A DNA stretch of 64,000 bases from Nocardioides bruguierae (GTDB lineage Bacteria; Actinomycetota; Actinomycetes; Propionibacteriales; Nocardioidaceae): the NCBI RefSeq assembly GCF_023656415.1, contig NZ_JAMOIL010000012.1:62001-126000 (forward strand), given 5' to 3'. The translations under genes and the position numbers were made by a program. The notes below the pieces were generated by a model. The model did not search any database and was not told where the DNA came from. It saw only the letters and a program-made list of their open reading frames with translations. Of the stretch, positions 44,510 through 52,454 are shown piece after piece (within the stretch, counting starts at the first letter, position 1; every line of letters starts with the position of its first letter).

Positions 44510-45057
44510 GCGCCTCCGCGGAGTCCTTCAAGGCGGCCTTCCGTCGGCACCCGGCCGGGGTCGCGATCGTGGTCGGCGAGGGCGAGGACGGCCCCGTCGG
44601 CATCACCGCCTCCAGCGTCGCCTCCGTCAGCGCGCACCCGCCCATCCTGTCGTTCTCGCTCTCCCGCAGCGGCTCCTCGGCACAGGCGATCGCGGGCAGC
44701 CCGCGGGTGGCGGTCATGCTGCTCACCGCGGACCACCGTCCGCTGGCCGAGTCCTTCGCGCGCAGCGGTGGCGACCGGTTCACCCCCGACCAGCCGTGGC
44801 TCACCTCCCCCGACGCCCTCCCGGTCGTGGACGGGGCGGCAGCCGTCCTGCACGGCCGGGTCAGCCGGGTGGTGCCCGCCGGCGACTCGTGGCTGGTGCT
44901 GGTGGCCGTCGACGACGTCGTCCTGGCTCAGCGGGACACGGAGCACGACACGGACGGGACGAGCGGCGGGGACGCGCTGCAGCCACTGGTCTACGCCGAC
45001 CGACGCTGGTGGACCCCCGCCGAGCTCCGCCGGCCCGACCCGGCGACCGGCCCGTGA
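44506..45057 (+). CDS. Flavin reductase family protein
   Basis: FMN-binding split-barrel flavin reductase of 183 residues, with FRRHPAGVAIVVGEGEDGPVG (shown in part: FRRHPAGVAIVVGEG), GITASSVASVSAHPPILSFSLSRS and the typical C-terminal LVYADRRWW. GTG 44506 has GGGAGG seven bases upstream and overlaps the 17-codon leader ORF. Its stop overlaps the soxR GTG. Under a SoxR-type promoter it may supply reduced flavin or dispose of redox cyclers. Confidence 0.85.
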   Translation: MSASAESFKAAFRRHPAGVAIVVGEGEDGPVGITASSVASVSAHPPILSFSLSRSGSSAQAIAGSPRVAVMLLTADHRPLAESFARSGGDRFTPDQPWLTSPDALPVVDGAAAVLHGRVSRVVPAGDSWLVLVAVDDVVLAQRDTEHDTDGTSGGDALQPLVYADRRWWTPAELRRPDPATGP

Positions 45058-45527
45058 CCGCGCCGGCACCGCCCGCTCCCCCGCCCGGGCCGCACGACGC
45101 CGACGAGCTGCTGACGATCGGGGAGGTCAGCCGTCGCAGCGGCATCCCCGTCACCGCCCTGCGCTTCTACGAGGACGAGGGCCTCATCGCCTCCGAGCGC
45201 ACCGCCGGCAACCAGCGCCGCTACGCGAGGCACGCCCTGCGCCGCATCGCCCTGATCAGCGTCGCCAAGCGCCTGGGCATCCCGCTCGCCGACGTCCGCC
45301 TGGCCTTCGAGGGGCTGCCGGCCGACACGCCCCCCAGCCAGGAGGACTGGCGCCGCGCGTCGCGGGAGTGGCGCCGGGTGCTCCAGGAGCGCCGGGACGC
45401 GCTCGACCGGCTCACGACCCAGCTGACCGGGTGCATCGGCTGTGGCTGCCTGTCCATGAAGGCGTGCGGGCTCATCAACCCCGACGACGTCCTCGGCGAG
45501 GACGGCAGCGGGCCGCGCCGCCTCTGA
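45054..45527 (+). CDS. soxR: Redox-sensitive activator SoxR
   Basis: MerR-family activator with a [2Fe-2S] sensor, 157 residues. The winged HTH begins TIGEVSRRSGIPVTALRFYE (21-40). The C-terminal cluster motif CX2CXCX5C is present as Cys127, Cys130, Cys132 and Cys138 (CIGCGCLSMKAC). SoxR proteins are activated when redox-cycling compounds oxidise the cluster. GTG 45054 overlaps the flavin-reductase stop by four bases. Two matching promoters lie within 700 bases on either side. Confidence 0.93.
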   Translation: MTAPAPPAPPPGPHDADELLTIGEVSRRSGIPVTALRFYEDEGLIASERTAGNQRRYARHALRRIALISVAKRLGIPLADVRLAFEGLPADTPPSQEDWRRASREWRRVLQERRDALDRLTTQLTGCIGCGCLSMKACGLINPDDVLGEDGSGPRRL

Positions 45528-45588
45528 ACCCCGCCCTCCCCCGGCGCCACCCCATCCCCTCGGAGCGCCGGACGACAGCGGCGCAAAG

Positions 45589-45609
45589 AGGGCGTAACAC
45601 GAGCGCCCT
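45589..45609 (+). terminator. Weak hairpin after soxR
   Basis: A 6-bp stem AGGGCG/CGCCCT with a nine-base loop lies 60 bases past the soxR stop and before the sodN promoter. No T-tract. Confidence 0.35.
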
Positions 45610-45671
45610 GCACAGGCTCTGACCTGCGGCGACGCTCCCCCAGCGTGACGACGACCACCCGGTCGGAGACC

Positions 45672-45702
45672 TTGACCTCGACCGCACTGGAGGTTCTAGG
45701 GT
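45672..45702 (+). promoter_or_regulatory. SoxR-type promoter of sodN
   Basis: -35 TTGACC (45672-45677) and -10 TAGGGT (45697-45702) have a 19-base spacer containing CCTCGAC-CGCA-CTGGAGG (45676-45693). The first ten bases, CTTGACCTCG, are identical to those of the promoter at 44381. It lies 34 bases before the sodN ATG. Confidence 0.75.
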
Positions 45703-45735
45703 CGAGGGACTCGCACCCCGACACGAAGGACCTTC

Positions 45736-46137
45736 ATGTTCCGCCAGATCCTGGCCCCCACGGTGGCCGTCTCCGCTCACTGCGACCTGCCCTGCGGCGT
45801 CTACGACCCCGCCCAGGCCCGCATCGAGGCCGAGTCCGTCAAGGCCGTCATCGCCAAGGCCAACGACTCCTCCGACCCCGACTTCCGCACCCGCGCCGTG
45901 CTCATCAAGGAGCAGCGCTCCGAGCTCGTCAAGCACCACCTCTGGGTGCTGTGGACCGACTACTTCAAGCCCCCGCACTTCGAGAAGTACCCCCAGCTCC
46001 ACACCCTCTTCAACGAGGCCACCAAGCTGGCCGGCGCCACCGGCACCAAGGGCACCATGGACGCCGAGGCCGCCGACTCCCTCCTCGCCAAGATCGACGA
46101 GATCGCCGAGATCTTCTGGGAGACCAAGAAGGCCTGA
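45736..46137 (+). CDS. sodN: Nickel superoxide dismutase
   Basis: Converts superoxide to oxygen and hydrogen peroxide. The 133-residue precursor has a 14-residue propeptide followed by the nickel hook HCDLPCGVYDPAQARIE: mature His1, Cys2 and Cys6 bind nickel. The remaining helical bundle matches the family, mature length 119. The propeptide must be removed by a SodX-type protease, but no sodX gene is adjacent or elsewhere in this window. Most NiSOD genes are repressed by Nur; here a SoxR-type promoter precedes the gene. Confidence 0.95.
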   Translation: MFRQILAPTVAVSAHCDLPCGVYDPAQARIEAESVKAVIAKANDSSDPDFRTRAVLIKEQRSELVKHHLWVLWTDYFKPPHFEKYPQLHTLFNEATKLAGATGTKGTMDAEAADSLLAKIDEIAEIFWETKKA

Positions 46138-46165
46138 GGCCCTCCCTCCCCTGCTCGACTCGCTC

Positions 46166-46202
46166 CCGCCAGGCTCGGTGGGGGCGGGTCGTCGTCTTTT
46201 TA
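46166..46202 (+). terminator. Intrinsic terminator after sodN
   Basis: Stem CCCGCC/GGCGGG (46166-46171, 46184-46189) is followed by TCGTCGTC and a run of five T (46198-46202). It is one of the few U-tract terminators in the window. Confidence 0.65.
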
Positions 46203-46290
46203 CCCGCGTCGTCCCGCACGGGTGAGAGGACAGGCGACGCACAGGGGAACCGGGAGAGGGACAGACACCCACTCCCCTGAAGGAGGGCTC

Positions 46291-46959
46291 GTGCCCACCA
46301 TCGCCATCATCGGCGCCGGCGCCAACCTCGGCGCCGCCGTGACCCGTCGCTTCGCCAAGGAGGGCTTCTCCGTCGCCCTCGTCTCGCGCCACCTGGGGCG
46401 CGTGCAGGACCTCGCCGCCGACCTGGCGGACGAGACCGGTGCCGCCGTGCGCGGCTACTCCGCCGACGTCACCGACCGCGACGCGCTGCGCGCCGCGCTC
46501 CAGCAGGCCTCTGCGGACCTCGGGCCGGTCGAGGTGCTCCAGTACAGCCCGCTGCCCGCCAAGGAGTTCCTCCGCCCGGTCCTGGAGACCACGGTCGAGG
46601 ACCTGCAGCCCGCGCTCGACTTCTCCGTGCACGGCCTGCTCACCGCCGTCCACCAGGTGCAGCAGCACATGCGCGTGCTCGGCGGCGGCACCGTCCTGCT
46701 GGTCAACGGCGGCAGCGCCGTGCGTCCGGTCGCCCACTTCGCCGGCACCTCGGTCTCGTTCGCGGCCGAGTCCGCGCTGGGCCAGATGTTCCACGACGCC
46801 CTCAAGGACGACGGCATCCACGTCGGCCAGCTGATCATCCCGGGCGCCATCGAGGAGGGTCACCCGAACAAGGACCCGGAGGTGCTCGCCGAGAAGTTGT
46901 GGACCATCCACAGCGAGAAGGGCGAGTTCCGCACCTTCGCCCAGGGCCTGGACGACTGA
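46291..46959 (+). CDS. SDR-family oxidoreductase
   Basis: Short-chain dehydrogenase/reductase-like protein of 222 residues with the N-terminal dinucleotide motif IIGAGANLGAAVTRRF (6-21). The classical YxxxK catalytic pair is not evident where expected (VSFAAESALGQM), so it may be a non-classical or inactive member. GTG 46291 follows GAAGGAGGG. Its function and link to sodN are unknown. Confidence 0.75.
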   Translation: MPTIAIIGAGANLGAAVTRRFAKEGFSVALVSRHLGRVQDLAADLADETGAAVRGYSADVTDRDALRAALQQASADLGPVEVLQYSPLPAKEFLRPVLETTVEDLQPALDFSVHGLLTAVHQVQQHMRVLGGGTVLLVNGGSAVRPVAHFAGTSVSFAAESALGQMFHDALKDDGIHVGQLIIPGAIEEGHPNKDPEVLAEKLWTIHSEKGEFRTFAQGLDD

Positions 46960-46982
46960 GTCCCGCCCCGAGGTGAACAGGA

Positions 46983-47016
46983 ACGGCCCCGCACACCGTG
47001 AGGTGTGCGGGGCCGT
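46983..47016. terminator. Bidirectional terminator between SDR gene and iolA
   Basis: A perfect 15-bp stem ACGGCCCCGCACACC/GGTGTGCGGGGCCGT with GTGA loop lies between two convergent genes, 23 bases from each stop. Confidence 0.8.
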
Positions 47017-47037
47017 CTGGGCTCCGTCAGGCGAAGA

Positions 47038-48540
47038 TCAGTCGTTCTGGGGGAAGCCCAGGTTGAGGCCGCCGTGGCTCGGGTCCAGCCAGCGCTGGGT
47101 GACGACCTTGCCGCGGGTGAAGAAGTGCACGCCCTCGGTGCCGTGGGCGTGGGTGTCGCCGAAGAGCGAGTTCTTCCAGCCGCCGAAGGAGTAGTAGGCC
47201 ACCGGGACCGGGACCGGGACGTTGATGCCGATCATGCCGACCTCGACCTCGTTCTGGAACTTGCGAGCCGCACCACCGTCGTTGGTGAAGATCGCGGTGC
47301 CGTTGCCGTAGGCGTTGGCGTTGATCATCGCCAGGCCCTCGTCGTAGCTGTCGACGCGCAGGACGGCGAGCACCGGGCCGAAGATCTCCTCGGTGTAGAT
47401 GCTCATGTCGGTGGTGACGTGGTCGAACAGCGTCGGCGCCACGAAGAAGCCGTTGTCGCCGTCGGCGTCGAAGTCACCCGAGCGGCCGTCGCAGACCAGC
47501 TTCGCGCCGGCCTCCTCGCCCTCGTTGATGAAGCCGACGATGCGGTCGCGCGACTGCGAGGTCACGATCGGGCCCATGTCGCAGGAGCGGGTGCCGTCAC
47601 CGGTCTTGAGGGTGGCGACGCGCTCGGCGATCTTGGCGACGAGCTCGTCGGCGACGGGCTCGACGACCACGAGGGCCGAGATGGCCATGCAGCGCTCGCC
47701 GGCGGAGCCGAAGCCCGCGTTGACGGCGGCGTCGGCGGCCAGGTCGAGGTCGGCGTCGGGGAGGACCAGCATGTGGTTCTTCGCGCCGCCGAGGGCCTGG
47801 ACCCGCTTGCCGTGCGCGGTGCCGGTCTCGTAGACGTACTTCGCGATCGGCGTGGAGCCGACGAAGGAGATCGACTTGACGTCGGGGTGGGTCAGCAGGG
47901 CGTCGACCGACTCCTTGTCACCGTTGACGACGTTCAGGACGCCGTCGGGCAGGCCGGCCTCGGTCCACAGCGCGGCCATGGCCAGCGTGGCGGACGGGTC
48001 CTTCTCGGAGGGCTTGATGATGACGGCGTTGCCGGTGGCGATCGCGATCGGCACGAACCACAGCGGCACCATGGCCGGGAAGTTGAACGGCGAGATGACG
48101 CCGACGACGCCGAGCGGCTGGCGCAGCGAGTAGACGTCCACCGCGGTGGAGGCGTTCTCGGTGTGGCCACCCTTGAGCAGGTGCGGGATGCCGCAGGCGA
48201 ACTCGGCGACCTCCATGCCGCGCAGGACCTCGCCCAGCGCGTCGGAGAGCACCTTGCCGTGCTCGGCGGTGATGAGCGCGGCGATCTTCTCCTTGTCGCG
48301 GTTCAGCAGCTCGCGGAACTTGAACAGCACGGCGGAGCGGCGGGCCAGCGACAGCGAGCCCCAGGACTCGAACGCCTTGTTCGCGATGCCGACGACGTCG
48401 GAGACCAGGTCGGCCGACGCGAGGTCGAGGACACCGGTCTGCTCGCCGGTGGCGGGGTTGAACACCGGGCTGGTGCGCTCGGCGGTGCCCTCCCAGGGCT
48501 TGCCGGCGATGAGGTGGGTGATGCGAGCGGGCGTGCTCAT
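47038..48540 (-). CDS. iolA: Methylmalonate-semialdehyde dehydrogenase (acylating)
   Basis: CoA-acylating aldehyde dehydrogenase that turns malonic semialdehyde (inositol pathway) or methylmalonic semialdehyde (valine pathway) into acetyl- or propionyl-CoA. The 500-residue product has ISPFNFPAMVPLWF, FVGSTPIAKYVY, QALGGAKNHMLVLPDA and the catalytic Cys in GSAGERCMAIS; the Asn in GGAKNH replaces the Glu of ordinary aldehyde dehydrogenases, as in MmsA. It is the last gene of the minus-strand iol operon. Confidence 0.93.
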   Translation of the reverse strand: MSTPARITHLIAGKPWEGTAERTSPVFNPATGEQTGVLDLASADLVSDVVGIANKAFESWGSLSLARRSAVLFKFRELLNRDKEKIAALITAEHGKVLSDALGEVLRGMEVAEFACGIPHLLKGGHTENASTAVDVYSLRQPLGVVGVISPFNFPAMVPLWFVPIAIATGNAVIIKPSEKDPSATLAMAALWTEAGLPDGVLNVVNGDKESVDALLTHPDVKSISFVGSTPIAKYVYETGTAHGKRVQALGGAKNHMLVLPDADLDLAADAAVNAGFGSAGERCMAISALVVVEPVADELVAKIAERVATLKTGDGTRSCDMGPIVTSQSRDRIVGFINEGEEAGAKLVCDGRSGDFDADGDNGFFVAPTLFDHVTTDMSIYTEEIFGPVLAVLRVDSYDEGLAMINANAYGNGTAIFTNDGGAARKFQNEVEVGMIGINVPVPVPVAYYSFGGWKNSLFGDTHAHGTEGVHFFTRGKVVTQRWLDPSHGGLNLGFPQND

Positions 48541-48609
48541 GGTTCTCCTCGTGGAGGTTGCGGGTGCTGGTGGTGCAGGAGGGGGCGGTGTGCCCGCCGT
48601 GGTTGGTGT

Positions 48610-48648
48610 CGCGGGACCGGCCGGGGACGAGATCCGGCCGGCCCCGCG
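48610..48648 (-). terminator. Intercistronic hairpin iolD-iolA
   Basis: A 15-bp stem with one mismatch (CGCGGGACCGGCCGG against CCGGCCGGCCCCGCG) lies in the 122-base iolD-iolA gap. It may attenuate read-through or protect mRNA ends. Confidence 0.5.
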
Positions 48649-48662
48649 AGACGGGGGCTGGA

Positions 48663-50633
48663 TCAGCCGGCCGGAGCGACGAACTGCCGCTGCTTGGCCT
48701 GGTGCTCCAGGTAGCGCTGGTAGGCGTCCTTGGTGGACTCCAGCTCGGAGGTCTGGCTCACCGGCACGTCCCACCAGCTCTCGCTGTCGGGGGCGTAGAC
48801 CAGCGGGTCGGTCTGGACGTGGATGACCACCGGGCCGTCGGCCGGCATCTCCTTGGCCTCGCGGACCGCCTTGGCGAACTCGTCGGGGCTGGAGACCTCG
48901 AGCACCGTGGCGCCGAGGCTGCGGGCGTTCTCGGCCAGGTCGATCGGCAGCTTCTCGCCGTCCAGGCGACCGGCGTCGCCGCGGAAGCGGTACTTGGTGC
49001 CGAAGCGCTGCGAGCCGAGCTCCTCCGAGAGGGAGCCGATCGAGTGGAAGCCGTGGTTCTGGACCAGGACGATGATGACCTTGATCCGCTCCTGGACGGC
49101 GGTCACGAGCTCGGTCGGCATCATCAGGTAGCCGCCGTCGCCGAGCATCGCGAACACGTCGCGGGACTCGTCGGCCAGGCGGATGCCCAGCGAGGCCGGC
49201 AGCTCGTAGCCCATGCAGGAGTAGCCGTACTCGACGTGGTACGCCTTGCGCTCGCGCACGCGCCACTGCTTGTGCAGGTCGCCCGGCATGGAGCCGGCGG
49301 CGCACAGGACGACGTCGCGCGGGTCGGTGAGCTCGTTGACCATGCCGAGCACGTTGCCCTGGGTCAGCAGGCCCGGGGCGAGCGCGTCGGTGACCTCCGC
49401 GGAGGGGTGGTAGGACGCCTCGACGGCCGCGTCCCACGCCGCCCAGGCCTCGGCCTGCTCGGTGAGGTAGGCGTCCTCGACGCTCCAGCCCTCAAGCGCG
49501 GCCTGCAGGTCGGTCAGCGCCTCCTTCGCGTCCGCGAGGACGGTGAGGCCGGCCTGCTTGACGGCGTCGATCTGGGCCACGTTGATGTTCACGAACCGCA
49601 CGCCGTCGTTCTGGAACGCGGTGCGCGAGGCGGTGGTGAAGTCGCTCCAGCGGGTGCCGATGCCGATGACGAGGTCCGCCTGGGCGGCCATCGCGTTGGC
49701 GGCGGTGGTGCCGGTCGAGCCGACCGCGCCCATGAGGCGCGGGTGGCCGTGCAGGAGCGAGCCCTTGCCGGCCTGGGTCTCGCCGACCGGGATGCCGGTG
49801 GCCTCGGTGAAGGACGCCAGGGCCTCCTCGGCCACCGAGTAGTGCACGCCACCGCCGGCGACGATCATCGGACGCTTGGCGGCCTTGATCAGCTCGGCGG
49901 CCGCCGTGATCCGGGAGACCTCGGCACGCGGCACGGCCACGTGCCAGGTGCGGTCCTCGAACATCTCGACCGGCCAGTCGAAGGCCTCGGCCTGGACGTC
50001 CTGCGGCAGCGCCAGGGTGACGGCACCGGTGGCGGCCGGGTCGGTGAGCACGCGCATCGCCGACATCAGCGCCGAGGGCAGCTGCTCGGGGCGGGTGACG
50101 CGGTCGAAGAACGCCGACAGCGGGCGGAAGGCGTCGTTGACGGTGACGTCGCCGGCGTAGGGCGCCTCGAGCTCCTGCAGCACCGGGGAGGAGCGGCGGG
50201 TCGAGAACGTGCCGGAGGCCAGCAGCAGCACCGGGATGCGGTTGATGGTGGCCAGCGCGGCCGAGGTGAGCATGTTGGTCGAGCCGGGGCCGACGGACGC
50301 GGTGCAGGCCCAGGTCTGCAGCCGGTCCTTCTGCTTGGCGTAGGCGACCGAGGTGTGCACCATCGACTGCTCGTTGCGGGCCAGGACGTAGGGCAGGCCC
50401 GGCTCCTCGCCGGCGTCCAGGGCCACCTCCTCCATCTGGAGCAGGGCCTGGCCGATGCCGGCCACGTTGCCGTGGCCGAAGATGCCGAAGCAGCCGGCGA
50501 ACAGCTTCTGCCGCTCCCCGTCACGCTCGGAGTACTGGTGCGCCAGGAACTCGACGGTCGCCTGGGCGACGGTCAGGCGCACGGTCCCGCCCGGGGTGTA
50601 CCCGGTCGTGGGCTGCGGAACGGTCTCGCTCAT
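48663..50633 (-). CDS. iolD: 3D-(3,5/4)-trihydroxycyclohexane-1,2-dione hydrolase
   Basis: Thiamine-diphosphate enzyme that opens the inositol-derived ring to 5-deoxy-glucuronate. The 656 residues have the three TPP-family domains: the N-terminal catalytic Glu in RNEQSMVHTS, the central Rossmann-like domain (RPMIVAGGGVHYS) and the cofactor motif MLGDGGYLMM...NHGF. ATG 50633 shares one base with the iolB stop (TGATG) and has GGAGG six bases upstream. Confidence 0.94.
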   Translation of the reverse strand: MSETVPQPTTGYTPGGTVRLTVAQATVEFLAHQYSERDGERQKLFAGCFGIFGHGNVAGIGQALLQMEEVALDAGEEPGLPYVLARNEQSMVHTSVAYAKQKDRLQTWACTASVGPGSTNMLTSAALATINRIPVLLLASGTFSTRRSSPVLQELEAPYAGDVTVNDAFRPLSAFFDRVTRPEQLPSALMSAMRVLTDPAATGAVTLALPQDVQAEAFDWPVEMFEDRTWHVAVPRAEVSRITAAAELIKAAKRPMIVAGGGVHYSVAEEALASFTEATGIPVGETQAGKGSLLHGHPRLMGAVGSTGTTAANAMAAQADLVIGIGTRWSDFTTASRTAFQNDGVRFVNINVAQIDAVKQAGLTVLADAKEALTDLQAALEGWSVEDAYLTEQAEAWAAWDAAVEASYHPSAEVTDALAPGLLTQGNVLGMVNELTDPRDVVLCAAGSMPGDLHKQWRVRERKAYHVEYGYSCMGYELPASLGIRLADESRDVFAMLGDGGYLMMPTELVTAVQERIKVIIVLVQNHGFHSIGSLSEELGSQRFGTKYRFRGDAGRLDGEKLPIDLAENARSLGATVLEVSSPDEFAKAVREAKEMPADGPVVIHVQTDPLVYAPDSESWWDVPVSQTSELESTKDAYQRYLEHQAKQRQFVAPAG

Positions 50634-51583
50634 CACTTTCCTCCGAAGGGCAGGCGCGGGTCGAGGGGCTGGTCGCCCCAGGTCTCGCGCACCCAGCCGT
50701 GGCTGGGGTCGTCGCAGATCAGCCAGGACCGCTCCTCGCCGGGGCCGGCCATGACGTTCAGGTAGTACAGGTCGTAGCCGGGCGCGGCCATCGCCGGGCC
50801 GTGCCAGCCGTGGGGCACCAGGACGACGTCGCCGGTGCGGACCTCGGCGAGGACGTCGATCGGCCGCTCGTCGGTGCCGTACACGCGCTGGTAGCCGATC
50901 GGGTCCTTGTCGCCGCGGATGGCGGTGCCGGCGGCCTCGCCCTCGACCTGGGTCTCGAAGTAGTAGATCTCCTCGAGGACGGTCTCCTCGCCGGGGCGGT
51001 GCTCGTCGTGCTTGTGCGGCGGGTAGCTCGACCAGTTGCCGGCGGGCGTGAGCACCTCGCAGGCGATGATCGACTCGGCCTCGAGCACGCCGGGGATGCC
51101 GAAGTTGCGCACCTCGCGCGAGCAGATGCCCGCTCCACGCATCTCGACGGGCACGTTCGCGGCCGGCAGGTGCACGAAGGGACGCTCCGTCGCGGCGGCG
51201 GTCTTCGTGCGGGCGGCGCAGACGGCCACGCGCACGGTCTCGTCACCGGTCTGGCCGGCGGCCGACAGCTCCAGGGTGGAGCCGGCGGGCACGTAGGCCA
51301 CGTCGGTGGAGGAGGCGAAGACGGAGGGTCGGCCGACCAGGGTCGCCTCGCTCTTCTCGCCCGCGGCGCTGGTGGAGACCACGCCGACGGAGCCGCCGGA
51401 GAGCGGCACCACGACGAGCTCCCAGCCCTCGGCCTCGAGGGTGTGCTGGCCACCCTCGCCCAGGGTCACGACCTTGAGGCCGGTGTGCGCCCAGCCCTCG
51501 ACGCGGTCGTCGACGACGACGTCGCAGCCGTCCGCGGCCGCGGCGCCGAGCGGGAGCACCCAGGCGTCGTTGCCGGCGCTCAT
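50633..51583 (-). CDS. iolB: 5-deoxy-glucuronate isomerase
   Basis: Bicupin isomerase producing 2-deoxy-5-keto-D-gluconate from 5-deoxy-glucuronate. The 316-residue protein carries the metal-binding motif PPHKHDEH...EEIYYF (about 200-220) and a second His in VLVPHGWHGPAM. It overlaps the aldolase stop by four bases at its start and the iolD start by one base. Confidence 0.93.
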   Translation of the reverse strand: MSAGNDAWVLPLGAAAADGCDVVVDDRVEGWAHTGLKVVTLGEGGQHTLEAEGWELVVVPLSGGSVGVVSTSAAGEKSEATLVGRPSVFASSTDVAYVPAGSTLELSAAGQTGDETVRVAVCAARTKTAAATERPFVHLPAANVPVEMRGAGICSREVRNFGIPGVLEAESIIACEVLTPAGNWSSYPPHKHDEHRPGEETVLEEIYYFETQVEGEAAGTAIRGDKDPIGYQRVYGTDERPIDVLAEVRTGDVVLVPHGWHGPAMAAPGYDLYYLNVMAGPGEERSWLICDDPSHGWVRETWGDQPLDPRLPFGGK

Positions 51584-52449
51584 CCGTGCACCATCTTCGC
51601 CGCGATGTCGACCGCGCCGGCGACGTCGCCGTCCGGCGGGTAGAGCAGCGTGCGGCCGATGATCAGGCCACGCACGGTGTCGATCTCGAGGGCCTTCTGC
51701 CAGGAGGCGTAGGCCTCCTCCGGGTCGCCCTTGGGCTCGCCGCCGAGCAGCAGGGACGGCATGGTGGTGCTCTCCATGACGCGCTCGATCTCGTCGACCA
51801 CGGGCAGCTTGAGCCAGGTGTAGGCGCTGGTGGCGCCCAGGCCCTCGGCGATCGCGATGGACTTGATGACGTTGTCCGGGTCCAGCAGGTTCTTCACCTT
51901 GCCGGTCTCGGCGTCACGGGTGGAGATGAAGGGCTCCAGCATCGCCATCTTGCCGGCCGCGGCCAGCTCGTCGATGGCCACGGCGGAGCGCTCGAGCATC
52001 GCCACGGTGCCGGCGTCCTCGTAGCAGATGCGGTTGAGCATCTTGCCGCCGTCGAAGCCGCGCTGGACGATCTCGGACACGGTGTGCCCGGTCATCCGGT
52101 CGTCGAACTCGAAGCCGGCGCCCATGAGGCCGCCGCGGTTCATCGAGCCGAAGACGAGCTTGCCCTCGAGCGCACCCATGAGCAGCAGGTCGTCGAGGAT
52201 GTCGGCGGTGCCGAGCACGCCGTCGACGCCGGGGCGCTCCAGCGAGGTGGCGAGGCGCTCGAGCAGGTCGCGACGGTTGGACATCGCGTTGCCGTCGCCG
52301 CGCACGGAGAGGGCTCCGCGGGCGGGGTGGTCGGCGGCCACGATCATCATCTGGCCGTCGTCGCCCAGCAGGGGGCGGCGCTTGCGCGCGGCCCAGGCCT
52401 CGGCGATGCGGTGCGGCTCGCGGGCGCGGATCTCGGTGAGGTCGATCAT
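51580..52449 (-). CDS. Cgl0158-family (beta/alpha)8 aldolase
   Basis: Probable class I aldolase of 289 residues, related to LacD/DeoC barrels and named after C. glutamicum Cgl0158, whose gene lies in that organism's iol cluster. Features include MMIVAADHPARGALS, FGSMNRGGLMGAGFEFDDR (in part) and SAYTWLKLPVV with a likely Schiff-base Lys. By elimination it should cleave 2-deoxy-5-keto-gluconate 6-phosphate to dihydroxyacetone phosphate and malonic semialdehyde, replacing classical IolJ; this is inference. It starts at ATG 52449, five bases after iolC. Confidence 0.82.
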   Translation of the reverse strand: MIDLTEIRAREPHRIAEAWAARKRRPLLGDDGQMMIVAADHPARGALSVRGDGNAMSNRRDLLERLATSLERPGVDGVLGTADILDDLLLMGALEGKLVFGSMNRGGLMGAGFEFDDRMTGHTVSEIVQRGFDGGKMLNRICYEDAGTVAMLERSAVAIDELAAAGKMAMLEPFISTRDAETGKVKNLLDPDNVIKSIAIAEGLGATSAYTWLKLPVVDEIERVMESTTMPSLLLGGEPKGDPEEAYASWQKALEIDTVRGLIIGRTLLYPPDGDVAGAVDIAAKMVHG

Positions 52450-52454
52450 GAGGG

